The translations under genes were made by a program, and so were the position numbers. A stretch of 64,000 bases of DNA from contig JAAFJC010000004.1 in NCBI GenBank assembly GCA_013297925.1, positions 37,287 through 101,286 on the forward strand, in the 5' to 3' direction. The stretch is from Comamonadaceae bacterium (GTDB lineage: Bacteria; Pseudomonadota; Gammaproteobacteria; Burkholderiales; Burkholderiaceae_C). Of the stretch, positions 24,134 through 34,503 are shown piece after piece. The notes under the pieces are model-generated. The model ran no database searches. It was given only the letters and a program-made list of their open reading frames with translations, and was not told where the DNA came from. Each line of letters opens with the position of its first letter. Position 1 is the stretch's first letter.

Positions 24134-24960
24134 CACAGCCTGCGCTCACCTCTGTTACCCCCGCACGCTGGGATAGCCTGCGCCGCTTCACCGATGCACG
24201 CATTGCACTTGGCCGTGCAGGCTACAGCTTGCCCACCCAAGCTCACCTGGATTTTCAGCTCGCACATGCGCAAGCACGCGATGCGGTGCATCTGCCCTTC
24301 GATGCGCTCGGTGTGGCTGAATCTGTACGAAGCTTGGGTTTGGAAACCATACTATTGCATAGCGCAGCAACAGATCGCGCCGCTTACCTGCAACGCCCCG
24401 ATCTAGGCCGAAAGCTCGATGAGCGCTCACGTGGGCTGCTTGCAAGCTGGCGTTCAAGCCAGAAAGAAGCAACGCGGTTTGACCTTGCCTTCGTGATTGC
24501 CGATGGCCTCTCCGCGCTTGCCATTCATCGCAATGCCGCAGAACTGCTCGCTGCCACCTTGCAGCGCCTACGCGACGATGCAGCCCATGCATGGACCATC
24601 GCACCCGTGGCCATCGTCAACCAAGGCCGTGTTGCTGTGGGCGATGAAGTAGGTTACGCTCTTCAAGCCAATGCCGTCGCTGTCCTCATCGGTGAGCGCC
24701 CCGGCCTGAGCTCACCCGACAGCTTAGGCATCTATCTCACCTGGGCACCAAAGCCAGGCCTCACAGATGCAAGCCGCAACTGCATCTCCAATGTGCGCTC
24801 GGCAGGTTTGTCAGTGCAAGCAGCAGCTACCAAACTGCATCAATTGCTCAGTCAATCCCGCATCCACCAGCTCACTGGCGTAGGGCTTAAAGATGAGGCG
24901 GATGATCAAGCGATCAGTAGCACAAGTAAACCGTCTGGTAATTTTCTTTTAGAGACTTGA
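24130..24960 (+). CDS. eutC: Ethanolamine ammonia-lyase, small subunit
   Basis: 276-residue small subunit, which helps bind the cobalamin cofactor. Recognisable parts are [53 protein letters not shown] and the conserved [20 protein letters not shown] with [14 protein letters not shown]. It is translationally coupled to eutB by a 4-bp overlap. The C-terminus (after [20 protein letters not shown]) runs about 18 residues past the usual end and is Ser-rich. Confidence 0.96.
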   Translation: MTQPALTSVTPARWDSLRRFTDARIALGRAGYSLPTQAHLDFQLAHAQARDAVHLPFDALGVAESVRSLGLETILLHSAATDRAAYLQRPDLGRKLDERSRGLLASWRSSQKEATRFDLAFVIADGLSALAIHRNAAELLAATLQRLRDDAAHAWTIAPVAIVNQGRVAVGDEVGYALQANAVAVLIGERPGLSSPDSLGIYLTWAPKPGLTDASRNCISNVRSAGLSVQAAATKLHQLLSQSRIHQLTGVGLKDEADDQAISSTSKPSGNFLLET

Positions 24961-25010
24961 CGATTTGATCTGGGCAGCAAACACGTTTGCATTCCACAAC
25001 CGCGATCGAG

Positions 25011-26696
25011 TTATTCCCACTCAATCGTCGCCGGCGGCTTCGAGCTCACGTCATACGTGACTCGGTTAATTCCGCGCACTTCATTGATGATTCTTGAAGA
25101 CACTTTCTTGAGGAGCGCGTAAGGCAATTCTGCCCAGTCTGCGGTCATGAAATCGCTGGTTTGAACGGCGCGGAGCGCCACCACGTAATCGTAGGTGCGG
25201 CCATCGCCCATCACGCCGACGCTCTTGACGGGGAGGAAGACGGTGAAGGCTTGGGATGTGGCTTCGTACCAGTTCTTGGGCCCTTCGACAAGCTCAGGGC
25301 GAACGGAGGAGTACGGGAAATTTCGCAGCTCTTCGATGAAGATGGCGTCTGCTCGGCGCAGCAGGTCAGCGTATTCTTTTTTGACTTCGCCCAAGATGCG
25401 CACGCCCAGACCTGGGCCTGGGAAGGGGTGGCGGTAGACCATTTCGGGGGGCAGGCCGAGTGCGACGCCGAGCTCGCGGACTTCGTCTTTGAAGAGGTCG
25501 CGCAAGGGTTCGAGTAATTTCAAGCCAAGCTGCTCAGGCAGGCCGCCGACGTTGTGGTGGCTTTTGATGGTGACGGCTTTTTTGCTTTTTGCGCCGCCGG
25601 ATTCGATGACATCAGGGTAGATGGTGCCTTGCGCTAGGAACGTCACCCCTTTCCCGGATGCTACTGATTTAATAGCACCTTGCGCAGATTCTGTGCCGGC
25701 GAACTGCCCATTTTTCTTTAACTTCTCAGCTTCTGCCTTAAATACATCCACAAACAAGCCGCCGATGATTTTGCGTTTGGCCTCAGGCTCGGCCACGCCG
25801 GCGAGCTTGCCTAGAAACAGTTCCTCGGCATTGGCGCGAATCACTTTCAAGCCAAATTTACCTTCGAACATCTCCATCACCGCATCGCCTTCATTCAGGC
25901 GCAGCAGGCCATGATCCACAAACACGCAGGTGAGCTGGCTGCCAATGGCGCGGTGGATCAGCGCAGCGGCCACCGATGAATCTACGCCGCCTGAGAGGCC
26001 GAGCAGCACATGCTCATCGCCCACCTGCGCTTTGATCTTGGCAACGGCTTCCGCAATGTAATCGCCCATGATCCAATCTTGCTTGGCACCACAGATGTTC
26101 AAAACAAAGCGTTCCAGCAGAGCTTTACCTTGTGTGGTGTGCGTGACCTCAGGATGGAACTGCACGGCATAAAAGCGTCGTTCCTCATCGGCCATGCCCG
26201 CAATCGGGCAGCTTGGCGTGCTGGCCATGAGCTTGAAGCCGGGCGGCATTTCAACGACGTTGTCGCCATGACTCATCCACACATTGAGCATGCCGTGGCC
26301 TTCTGGCGTGGTGAAATCGGCTATTCCATCGAGCAGACGGGTATGACCTCGCGCACGCACTTCTGCATGCCCGAATTCACGACCATGCCCGCCTTCTACT
26401 TTGCCGCCCAAAGCATCTGCCATGGCATACATGCCAAAGCAAATACCGAGCACAGGAATGCCCAGCTCAAAAACAATCTGCGGCGCACGCAGCGTGTCGT
26501 CTTCCCACAGACTCGCGTGACTGCCCGAGAGGATGATGCCCTTCAAGCGCCCATCCTTCGCATACTCACGCACCCATTCGCTCGTTACATCGCAAGGATG
26601 CACTTCAGAGAGCACATGCGCTTCGCGCACGCGCCGAGCGATGAGCTGGGTGACTTGGGAGCCGAAATCGAGGATGAGGATTTTGTCGTGTTGCAT
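25011..26696 (-). CDS. guaA: GMP synthase (glutamine-hydrolysing) with two in-frame repeat insertions
   Basis: Converts XMP to GMP. The N-terminal class I glutamine amidotransferase ([28 protein letters not shown], nucleophile in LGICFGMY) is followed by the ATP pyrophosphatase domain ([17 protein letters not shown]) and the dimerisation domain ending [11 protein letters not shown]. At about 561 residues it is longer than the usual ~525-540. Extra residues come from a family A repeat (25660-25713, read as [19 protein letters not shown]) and an [16 protein letters not shown] repeat (25279-25306, read as [12 protein letters not shown]). Both preserve the frame. ATG 26696 is the conserved start; the track uses a GTG at 26708. 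The vapC stop lies 8 bp upstream. Confidence 0.96.
   Translation of the reverse strand: MQHDKILILDFGSQVTQLIARRVREAHVLSEVHPCDVTSEWVREYAKDGRLKGIILSGSHASLWEDDTLRAPQIVFELGIPVLGICFGMYAMADALGGKVEGGHGREFGHAEVRARGHTRLLDGIADFTTPEGHGMLNVWMSHGDNVVEMPPGFKLMASTPSCPIAGMADEERRFYAVQFHPEVTHTTQGKALLERFVLNICGAKQDWIMGDYIAEAVAKIKAQVGDEHVLLGLSGGVDSSVAAALIHRAIGSQLTCVFVDHGLLRLNEGDAVMEMFEGKFGLKVIRANAEELFLGKLAGVAEPEAKRKIIGGLFVDVFKAEAEKLKKNGQFAGTESAQGAIKSVASGKGVTFLAQGTIYPDVIESGGAKSKKAVTIKSHHNVGGLPEQLGLKLLEPLRDLFKDEVRELGVALGLPPEMVYRHPFPGPGLGVRILGEVKKEYADLLRRADAIFIEELRNFPYSSVRPELVEGPKNWYEATSQAFTVFLPVKSVGVMGDGRTYDYVVALRAVQTSDFMTADWAELPYALLKKVSSRIINEVRGINRVTYDVSSKPPATIEWE
25279..25306. repeat. [16 protein letters not shown]-type dispersed repeat inside guaA
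   Basis: The stretch CCCTTCGACAAGCTCAGGGC and following GAACGG is a widespread short repeat. On the plus strand it reads [10 protein letters not shown], on the reverse (guaA) strand [10 protein letters not shown]. It replaces or extends a variable loop between EELRN and WYEATSQAF in GuaA. Confidence 0.8.
25660..25713 (+). repeat. Dispersed repeat family A, copy 9 (inside guaA)
   Basis: GCTACTGATTTAATAGCACC, GCGCAGATTC and TGTGCCGGCGAACTGCCCATTT lie entirely within guaA, antisense to it, between KAEAEKLKK and [10 protein letters not shown]. Confidence 0.88.
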
Positions 26697-26704
26697 GGGC
26701 GGGT

Positions 26705-27127
26705 TCACATTTCAATACAGGAAATTTGGCAGGCCACAGCCGCCTTGCGCAGCTTGCGGTCAAGTGTGGCGAGTTGGGCTTTGCGACGTATCGCAAGCTC
26801 GAGATAACTGGCATCGTAGGCCGTGAGCTTGTGCTGCAACGCCAGCTCAATCCAGCTCGCTTGGCGGCTCGCATCGGGCAATGTATCAATCGTTGGCTGG
26901 GCGTAGCGTAGTGTGCGCAAGTGGTCTGCCATATCAGTGGGCTCAATCCAGCCAGCCATGCTGTATTTTTGCAAGGCATTGCTGCATTCCCAGAGCCACA
27001 GTGCGGGTACATGCAAAGTCGCCTGACCGCTGTAGCCCGCCAAAAAAAGCTCATCGGCTAGTTCTGCGCTTTGCTGCTTGACAATCCATTGAACGGCGAC
27101 AGAGGTGTCTAACACAATATGCGTCAT
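26705..27127 (-). CDS. vapC: PIN-domain toxin (VapC-like)
   Basis: 140-residue PIN-domain ribonuclease toxin. Acidic metal ligands are at D7 ([11 protein letters not shown]), E47 (LWECSNAL), D104 ([10 protein letters not shown]) and the terminal [11 protein letters not shown] region. Family members cut tRNA or rRNA. It is preceded 9 bp upstream by a Phd-type antitoxin, and the pair lies between guaB/kbp and guaA. Its stop codon overlaps the GTG at 26708 and lies 8 bp before the ATG of guaA, so guaA probably shares this transcript. Confidence 0.9.
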   Translation of the reverse strand: MTHIVLDTSVAVQWIVKQQSAELADELFLAGYSGQATLHVPALWLWECSNALQKYSMAGWIEPTDMADHLRTLRYAQPTIDTLPDASRQASWIELALQHKLTAYDASYLELAIRRKAQLATLDRKLRKAAVACQISCIEM

Positions 27128-27136
27128 GAGCGCACT

Positions 27137-27400
27137 TTAAAAACGCCTGCCTGCATCACGCGCAGTTTTCCAATCCATCGGCATACCGGGAAGAACTTTG
27201 GCGCGCGCTTGAGAGAGCAACTTGGCCGCCTCTAGCCGCTTTTGCGCAAGCAACGCATCGGTTTGTGCGTCATCCGTCTCGCCAATGATGCGCGCAATGC
27301 GCTTGCCATGGCGCGTCAAAACGATCTCTTCACCAATCTCCACAGAGTGAATCAAGGCAGAGAAATTGTTTTTTGCTTCGTGGATGGCGATGGTGCGCAT
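27137..27400 (-). CDS. Phd/YefM-family antitoxin
   Basis: 87-residue antitoxin. The N-terminal Phd fold reads MRTIAIHEAKNNFSALIHSVEIGEEIVLTRHGKRIARI, and the C-terminus is a charged toxin-binding helix ending GMPMDWKTARDAGRRF, which is typical of Phd partners of PIN toxins. The start at 27400 fits the family; the track ORF begins 10 codons earlier. It is expected to repress its own promoter through the palindrome at 27421-27432. Confidence 0.9.
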   Translation of the reverse strand: MRTIAIHEAKNNFSALIHSVEIGEEIVLTRHGKRIARIIGETDDAQTDALLAQKRLEAAKLLSQARAKVLPGMPMDWKTARDAGRRF

Positions 27401-27420
27401 GATTATGGCCAGAATTAAAA

Positions 27421-27436
27421 ATATGGCCATATTATA
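27421..27436 (-). promoter_or_regulatory. Palindromic operator and -10 box of the Phd/VapC module
   Basis: Perfect 12-bp palindrome ATATGGCCATAT (27421-27432), overlapping TATAAT read on the reverse strand (27431-27436). A related half-site ATTATGGCCAGA occurs at 27402-27413. The layout suits repression by the Phd-type antitoxin. Confidence 0.65.
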
Positions 27437-27455
27437 ACCTATGATGCGTCAAACC

Positions 27456-27477
27456 AAAAAGCGGCCGCTTGGCCGCT
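27456..27477 (-). terminator. Rho-independent terminator after kbp
   Basis: Reverse-strand stem AGCGGCC/GGCCGCT with a 4-bp loop followed by TTTTT, 27 bp past the kbp stop codon. It is embedded in a run of GGCCGCTT units. It should separate guaB-kbp transcription from the TA-guaA unit. Confidence 0.75.
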
Positions 27478-27503
27478 TGGCCGCTTGGATCAGTTCGGAA
27501 AAC

Positions 27504-28004
27504 TCAAGCCTCAGCAGGGATGATCAAATTCTGACCAGGATAAATCTTGTCTGGGTGGCTCAGCATCGGCTTGTTGGCCTCAAAAATCACGGGGTATTTG
27601 TTGGCATCGCCGTAGTATTGCTTGGCAATCTTCGAAAGATTGTCGCCGCTGACGACCATATGGAATTGGCAGCTCGGCGCATCTGGCTCATCGCATGTCA
27701 TCTCATCGGAGACGCCTGCCACGCCATGCACATTGCCGCAACAGGTGATGATCTTTTCTCGCTCTTCCTGCGTGGCTACTAGCCCGGCCACAGTGACGAT
27801 TTGATCTGCCCCGCTGAAGGTGATGGTGAGGTTGTCTGCAGGCAAATCGTTGGCGCGGATGTAGTCTTTGATGGCGCTGGAAGCCGCTTCATTGGCAGCA
27901 GCTGCTTTTTCTTCGTTACTCGGCTCGGCGACAGCAGCGGCCACTTCGGGCTTGCCGCCAAACAATTTTTGGCCGGCTTCTTTGAAAAATGAAATGATGC
28001 CCAT
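27504..28004 (-). CDS. kbp: BON-LysM protein (Kbp/YgaU-like potassium-binding protein)
   Basis: 166-residue protein with a BON domain (about 40-95: AIKDYIRANDLPADNLTITFSGADQIVTVAGLVATQEEREKII) and a C-terminal LysM domain (HMVVSGDNLSKIAKQYYGDANKYPVIFEANKPML...IYPGQNLIIP). This is the architecture of E. coli Kbp (YgaU), a cytoplasmic K+-binding protein. The start MGIISFFKEAGQKLFG matches the family. An odd feature is CCGNVHGVAGVSDEMTCDEPDAPSC, where Cys residues are more numerous than in Kbp. It lies 70 bp downstream of guaB. Confidence 0.9.
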   Translation of the reverse strand: MGIISFFKEAGQKLFGGKPEVAAAVAEPSNEEKAAAANEAASSAIKDYIRANDLPADNLTITFSGADQIVTVAGLVATQEEREKIITCCGNVHGVAGVSDEMTCDEPDAPSCQFHMVVSGDNLSKIAKQYYGDANKYPVIFEANKPMLSHPDKIYPGQNLIIPAEA

Positions 28005-28074
28005 GATGCGCTCCTCAAGAGTTGGTTAATGAGCTCTCTTTGTACATCAAAAGGATGACGAAACAGAGAAAAAA

Positions 28075-29547
<1,473 letters not shown>

Positions 29548-29675
29548 TTAAGCTTCCCAAAAACAGGATTTTACGCAAGCGCAAGTGTCTCTTTGTATAC
29601 CAAACGGCGATTTTGTCCACCCAAACGGGCTCTGGCGCGTTGGCAGGGCTGGCCCTTCTGGCTACACTCTACGTT

Positions 29676-30197
29676 ATGAAAAAAAATGCATCACTGTTTC
29701 GCGCAGCGCTGGCCACCGCGCTTTTAGTTTGCCTGCTGCCCTTGGCGCAAGCCCAATGGTCTTGGAAAGACAAAGACGGACGCCGAATTTTTAGCGATCA
29801 GCCACCGCCCAACAGCGTGCCGGAAAAAGATATTCTGAAGCGCCCGCCAGGTGCGCGTGCTCCTACTGCTGCCGTCGGCGATGCAACTGCCAGCACGCCC
29901 TCCTCGACATCCGCCACGGCGACCGCACCCAAACTAAGCGGCAAAGATGCCGAGCTAGAGAAGAAGAAGAAAGAAGGCGAAGCCAAAGAAGCTGCTCAGA
30001 AGAAAGCCGATGCAGAGAAAACGGCTGCTGCCAAGAAAGAAAACTGCGATCGCGCCAAACGCGCTAAAGCAAGCTTTGATTCGGGCATTCGCATCTCCAC
30101 CACCAATGCGCAAGGTGAGCGCGAAATCATGAATGATGCGACTCGCGCTTCAGAGACGAAACGCTTGCAAGGCATCATTGCCAGCGATTGCAGTTAA
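29676..30197 (+). CDS. DUF4124-domain secreted protein
   Basis: 173-residue protein. A signal peptide (MKKNASLFRAALATALLVCLLPLAQAQ) is followed directly by the DUF4124 motif WSWKDKDGRRIFSDQPPPNSVPEKDIL. The rest is an Ala/Lys/Glu-rich coiled region (LEKKKKEGEAKEAAQKKADAEKTAAAKKENCDRAKRAKASF) and a short ordered end with a second Cys. DUF4124 proteins are common in Burkholderiales and uncharacterised. The track starts 21 codons early; ATG 29676 opens the signal peptide. Confidence 0.85.
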   Translation: MKKNASLFRAALATALLVCLLPLAQAQWSWKDKDGRRIFSDQPPPNSVPEKDILKRPPGARAPTAAVGDATASTPSSTSATATAPKLSGKDAELEKKKKEGEAKEAAQKKADAEKTAAAKKENCDRAKRAKASFDSGIRISTTNAQGEREIMNDATRASETKRLQGIIASDCS

Positions 30198-30214
30198 ACC
30201 ACACTGGCAGAGAT

Positions 30215-30616
30215 TTAATCCCCGAAAATCGCCAGCCAAGACAGCGTTTGCAGCATCATCTGCGCGCTAGCAAGGTTGGTGGCGCAAGGCACGTTGTGCA
30301 CATCGCAGGCACGCACCAAAGCATTGATATCGGGCTCATGCGGCTGGGCGGTCATCGGATCGCGCAGAAAAATCACGGCATCAATCCGGCCACTGGCCAA
30401 GCGCGCGCCGATTTGAAGATCTCCGCCCATGGGGCCAGAGAGCATGCGCTCGATTTTCAGGCCTGTGGCGCTGGCAATGCGAGCGCCTGTGGTGCCCGTG
30501 GCGCAGAGCTTGCAGGTTTCTAAAAATCCCAAAAAATCAGTGCATAGCGCTTCAATATCTGCTTTTTTTGCATCATGTGCGATCAAGGCGATGCGATAGA
30601 CAAGGGGTTTGGTCAT
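30215..30616 (-). CDS. mgsA: Methylglyoxal synthase
   Basis: 133-residue cytoplasmic enzyme that converts dihydroxyacetone phosphate to methylglyoxal and phosphate, a bypass of lower glycolysis. Family motifs are [19 protein letters not shown] for phosphate binding, [12 protein letters not shown], and [32 protein letters not shown]. The length fits the short single-domain form. It converges with the DUF4124 gene, with 17 bp between stops. Confidence 0.95.
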   Translation of the reverse strand: MTKPLVYRIALIAHDAKKADIEALCTDFLGFLETCKLCATGTTGARIASATGLKIERMLSGPMGGDLQIGARLASGRIDAVIFLRDPMTAQPHEPDINALVRACDVHNVPCATNLASAQMMLQTLSWLAIFGD

Positions 30617-30748
30617 GACTCATCATAGTTTCAATCTCGATCAAATCACTGAACTTTGGTACAAGTCTCCAATATTTGGTCACGGAGAAGCCTAGAATGT
30701 TGCAATGCAGCATACCGCTGCAAACATGACGCGAAGAAGACCCACACC

Positions 30749-32146
30749 ATGCTCTATCAACTCTACGAAGCCCAGCGCGCCCTGATGGAGCCTTTCGCGG
30801 AATTTGCGCAGGCCACGGCCAAGCTCTTTGCCAATCCGGGCAACGGCTTTGGCCAACTGCCCTTCGCCCAACGCACCGCCGCCACCTATGACCTGATGTA
30901 TCGCTTGGGCAAGGATTACGAAAAACCTGCTTTCGGTATCAAGACGGTGAATATCCCTCACGACGGCACAGAAACCGAAATTGCCATCCACGAGCGCGTT
31001 GAAATCGACAAACCCTTCTGTGAGCTGCGCCGCTTCAAGCGCTTCTCCGATGATGCCGCCACGCTCTCTCGCCTCAAAGGCCAGCCGGCTGTGCTGATCG
31101 TCGCTCCGCTTTCAGGCCACTACGCCACCTTGCTGCGCGACACCGTGCGCACCATGCTGCAAGGCCACAAGGTCTTCATCACCGATTGGAAAAATGCTCG
31201 CCTTGTGCCGCTAGACCAGGGTGATTTTCATCTCGACGATTATGTGAATTACGTGCAAGAATTCATCCGTCATCTGCAAAAGCAGTATGGCAATTGCCAT
31301 GTGATGAGCGTTTGCCAGCCCACTGTGCCTGTGCTCGCAGCCGTCTCGCTCATGGCTTCGCGCGGCGAACAACTGCCACTTTCCATGACGATGATGGGCG
31401 GCCCGATCGATGCGCGCAAATCACCCACCTCGGTCAACAATCTGGCCACGCAGCGCAGCCACAATTGGTTTGAAAGCAATGTGATTTATCGCGTGCCATC
31501 GAATTTCCCCGGCTCAGGCCGCAAGGTCTATCCAGGCTTTTTGCAGCACACCGGCTTTGTGGCGATGAACCCAGACCGCCATGCCAAAAGCCATTGGGAT
31601 TACTTCAAAGACCTCGTCAAAGGCGATGGCAGAAGCGCTGAGTCTCACCGGCAGTTCTACGATGAATACAACGCCGTGCTCGATATGGATGCAGCTTATT
31701 ATTTAGAAACGATTGAAACCGTGTTTCAAAAATTCAAGCTGGTGGAAGGCACATGGGATGTGCAAAGCGAGAATGGCAAGCTCGAGCGTGTGCGCCCGCA
31801 AGACATCAAAGGTTGCGCACTGCTGACTGTAGAAGGTGAGCTGGATGATATTTCCGGCAGCGGCCAAACCCGCGCAGCACATGATTTGTGCAGCGGCATC
31901 GCCAAGACTTCTAAGCTCCACTATGAAGTCAAAGGCGCTGGCCACTATGGCATCTTCTCAGGCCGCCGCTGGCGCGATATGGTGTATCCGCAGGTACATG
32001 CGTTCATTGCGGAGGCTGCCAAATCAGTTTCCGCTCCGAAAAAAGCATCAAAATCTGCTTTGGCCGGCAAGAAACCTGCGAGACCAGCTATCAAAAAGAG
32101 AGGGGCTTCCGCACCACGCAGGCTCGCCAAAGCAGCTGCGCGCTGA
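30749..32146 (+). CDS. phaZ: Intracellular polyhydroxyalkanoate depolymerase
   Basis: 465-residue PhaZ1-type enzyme that degrades stored PHB granules. The N-terminus MLYQLYEAQRALMEPFAEFAQATAKLFANP is characteristic of the family. The nucleophile region is VMSVCQPTVPVLAAVSLMAS, where family members use Cys instead of Ser, and later PHA-depolymerase segments include TVEGELDDISGSGQT and GAGHYGIFSGRRWRDMVYP with the likely His. The C-terminus is a Lys/Ala-rich tail of about 40 residues. The track ORF begins 31 codons too early. phaR at 54923-55417 shows this strain uses PHA storage. Confidence 0.95.
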   Translation: MLYQLYEAQRALMEPFAEFAQATAKLFANPGNGFGQLPFAQRTAATYDLMYRLGKDYEKPAFGIKTVNIPHDGTETEIAIHERVEIDKPFCELRRFKRFSDDAATLSRLKGQPAVLIVAPLSGHYATLLRDTVRTMLQGHKVFITDWKNARLVPLDQGDFHLDDYVNYVQEFIRHLQKQYGNCHVMSVCQPTVPVLAAVSLMASRGEQLPLSMTMMGGPIDARKSPTSVNNLATQRSHNWFESNVIYRVPSNFPGSGRKVYPGFLQHTGFVAMNPDRHAKSHWDYFKDLVKGDGRSAESHRQFYDEYNAVLDMDAAYYLETIETVFQKFKLVEGTWDVQSENGKLERVRPQDIKGCALLTVEGELDDISGSGQTRAAHDLCSGIAKTSKLHYEVKGAGHYGIFSGRRWRDMVYPQVHAFIAEAAKSVSAPKKASKSALAGKKPARPAIKKRGASAPRRLAKAAAR

Positions 32147-32152
32147 TTCGCA

Positions 32153-33763
32153 TCATTTCTGCGGAAATGCCATAGGGCGCTGAGGCACAGGTATCACCAT
32201 CGGCGTATTTTGAGGCGGAAGGTTCAACGGAGGTTTGGTTGCGCCTGCAGGCGCGGTTAAAACCGCTGGAGAAGCCAAAATGGCTGGTGCCACCAAGACA
32301 GGCCCTGCTGCTTGCGATATGAGTTGCTCCATTTCTTGCGCCTGCTGGGGATTGCTGGCGAATCTGCGGCGCGATTCATCAATCAGCTGCTGACGCTTGG
32401 CCGCGCGAGGCGCACCAGATAGCCCTGCAAACTCATTGCCTAGGTACTGATCCAGCCGACTCTTGAAAGCCATCTTTTCAGCGGGTGGCTGCAGGCGATT
32501 TCTCAGCATCGGATCTTTGAGCTGATTGCTCAGCGGGCCCATCGCCAGTTTCATCGAGTTAGCCGCTGGCGCTGCTTTCGGCATGGCGATGCTGACTCGC
32601 AGCGCGGGCGATAACGTCACGCCGCTCATCACGCGGATATTCGCTGCTGTCAAGCGCCGCGCGGGATCCGAGGGTAGTAATCCGCGCAACTCATTGACCT
32701 GCGCCTGCGTGGGCTGCTCGGATAAAGCATTGACTTTGGCCTCAATAGCGCGCGCCAAATCAGCGGAAGCCACCAACTCACTGACCTCGCCCTCGACCTC
32801 GCCTAAAGCACCCACGATCACATCATCAAGCGATTGCATCGCGCGAAATACTTCGGTGTCCAGTGCCGTCGTGGCAGCATCTAGTCCAGTCACAGCCGCG
32901 GCAATCAGATTGGTCAAGCCGGTCGGGTCTGTCGCGCCCAAGATGCGCAAAATTTCTTCCAAGGGCGTAAACACAGACTGCCGCACCACGCCATGCACAT
33001 TGCCCAGCGAGCGGCCAATGCTGTCGTTCATGCGGGCGATGGCTTGCGAGACTTGCGGTAAATCTTGATCCCGCCCACGCTGGCGCAGGCTATCAATGGT
33101 GCGCATCGCATCCTCAAGCGCACGGCGCACTTCCTCTGGCGACGGAGGGGGTGGCAAAGAGACCGAGCCACCAAATGGCGTAGGCATCGGTACAGCGGCA
33201 CTCGGCGATACAGACTGCGGCGCGGTGGCTGGAGCAGGGGCAGGCGCTGCGGTAACTCGCACGCCCGCAGGCAAGCCAGAGGGCAAGGCACCCGGCGTTG
33301 CAGCCACGATCACTCGTGGCGCGACAACAGTGCGCACAGGATTGGCAAGCCTGACTTGCACGCTGTTTCTAGCTGTATCCATCGCGCCCAAAGAATCTCG
33401 GCTGTCTTGCTGTGCCTTGTTGCGCGTTTCTGCAACTTTATTTTGCGTGCCATTGACGGCCTCGTCATAGGCGCGGCGAGCATTGTCCAAGGCTCTGCGC
33501 GCTTCATTCAAAATGCGGCGTGATTCTTCTTGTGCAGCTTGGATGGCACAACTCAAACCGCCCGTCACAAATGCTGCACCACAACTCCAGAAATCGTTGC
33601 AGCAGGCATGCGCTGCGCTGGGCAAGCTCATCGCGCCAGCTGCAGCCAGTGCAGCCAAACTGCTGCGCAACTTGAAGAAACGCGCAGGCTTGGCTCGGGG
33701 CGAAAGATGCGGCTGTGCTGTTAAAACGAGGGCTGACGATGGCTGAACCTTAAAATCCTGCAT
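32153..33763 (-). CDS. Secreted protein of unknown function with coiled-coil segment
   Basis: 536 residues, no family recognised. A long basic N-region (to about 33) leads into the signal core LAALAAAGAMSLPSAAHA, followed by a Cys-rich start CCNDFWSCGAAFVTGGLSC. A helical, charged stretch comes next (EESRRILNEARRALDNARRAYDEA...KAQQDSRDSL), then a Pro/Ala-rich linker, a helical region about 200-340 that repeatedly uses AIEAKVNALSEQ-type segments, and a Pro-rich tail. GGAGAAACATC before the ATG supports the start. It is probably periplasmic or outer-membrane-associated. It converges with phaZ. Confidence 0.72.
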   Translation of the reverse strand: MQDFKVQPSSALVLTAQPHLSPRAKPARFFKLRSSLAALAAAGAMSLPSAAHACCNDFWSCGAAFVTGGLSCAIQAAQEESRRILNEARRALDNARRAYDEAVNGTQNKVAETRNKAQQDSRDSLGAMDTARNSVQVRLANPVRTVVAPRVIVAATPGALPSGLPAGVRVTAAPAPAPATAPQSVSPSAAVPMPTPFGGSVSLPPPPSPEEVRRALEDAMRTIDSLRQRGRDQDLPQVSQAIARMNDSIGRSLGNVHGVVRQSVFTPLEEILRILGATDPTGLTNLIAAAVTGLDAATTALDTEVFRAMQSLDDVIVGALGEVEGEVSELVASADLARAIEAKVNALSEQPTQAQVNELRGLLPSDPARRLTAANIRVMSGVTLSPALRVSIAMPKAAPAANSMKLAMGPLSNQLKDPMLRNRLQPPAEKMAFKSRLDQYLGNEFAGLSGAPRAAKRQQLIDESRRRFASNPQQAQEMEQLISQAAGPVLVAPAILASPAVLTAPAGATKPPLNLPPQNTPMVIPVPQRPMAFPQK

Positions 33764-33831
33764 GATGTTTCTCCTTATTCAGGCGGATGCACAAATGACT
33801 TGTGATCAACTCTAAACCCGATGTCTCTTCC

Positions 33832-34503
33832 ATGAAACCCACTTTAGTGAGTGCCTCCAGCATTCACGCCTTGCTACCGCAAACGCAATGCACGCGTTGC
33901 GGCTACGTTGATTGCATGGCTTACGCCAAAGCCATCGCCGAAGATGGCGCTGCTATCAATCGCTGCCCACCAGGTGGGGAAGAAGGCTTACAACGCTTAG
34001 CCAAGCTCACAGGCCAAGCCGTGGGCGCGCTGGATGAAAGCTGCGGGCGTGCCCAAGAGCGAACGATGGCTTTCATTGATGAAGACTGGTGCATCGGCTG
34101 CACGCTCTGCATCAAGGCTTGCCCGGTAGATGCAATTGTGGGCAGCAGCAAAACCATGCACACCATCATTGAATCGGTCTGCACCGGCTGCGAGCTGTGT
34201 ATTCCAGTGTGCCCCGTCGATTGCATCGAAATCGAAATCACCACACCGGGGCGCACGGGCTGGCAAGCGTGGAGCCAGAGCCAGGCAGATGTTGCTTTGA
34301 ATCGCTATGAAAAGATGAGCAACCGGCGCACGTTATATGCCGGCGAGAAGCCTAAAACACTTCAAAAAACTTTAGAAAACAAGCTGCAGGCTTTAGCCGA
34401 TCATCCGGAGACGGTGAGCCGCATTCAAGACAGCGTTGCGCTGGAGAAAAAGCGCCGCTATGTGCAAGCGGCCCTGGAGAAAGCCAAGCTTCAGGCCAAA
34501 TGA
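33832..34503 (+). CDS. rnfB: RnfB-like iron-sulfur protein
   Basis: 223-residue ferredoxin-like protein related to RnfB/RsxB of the Rnf electron-transport complex. The N-terminal 4Fe-4S motif CTRCGYVDCMAYAKAI...RCPPGG is the Fe-S domain of RnfB, followed by two 2[4Fe-4S] ferredoxin motifs (CIGCTLCIKACPVDAI and CTGCELCIPVCPVDCI). The N-terminal membrane helix of true RnfB is absent, as in many β-proteobacterial homologues. ATG 33832 follows family length; a GTG at 33802 is the alternative. A family A repeat lies in the 3' part (NRRTLYAGEKP). It overlaps metC tail-to-tail by 13 bp. Confidence 0.88.
   Translation: MKPTLVSASSIHALLPQTQCTRCGYVDCMAYAKAIAEDGAAINRCPPGGEEGLQRLAKLTGQAVGALDESCGRAQERTMAFIDEDWCIGCTLCIKACPVDAIVGSSKTMHTIIESVCTGCELCIPVCPVDCIEIEITTPGRTGWQAWSQSQADVALNRYEKMSNRRTLYAGEKPKTLQKTLENKLQALADHPETVSRIQDSVALEKKRRYVQAALEKAKLQAK
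34304..34346 (+). repeat. Dispersed repeat family A, copy 11 (inside RnfB-like gene)
   Basis: GCTATGAAAAGATGAGCAAC, then CGGCGCACG and TTATATGCCGGCGAGAAG. It is in frame with the host gene and more diverged than the intergenic copies. Confidence 0.65.

Noticed and set aside
23054-24136. 360-aa reverse ORF
   Set aside because: Antisense shadow of eutB; no ribosome-binding site or recognisable domain.
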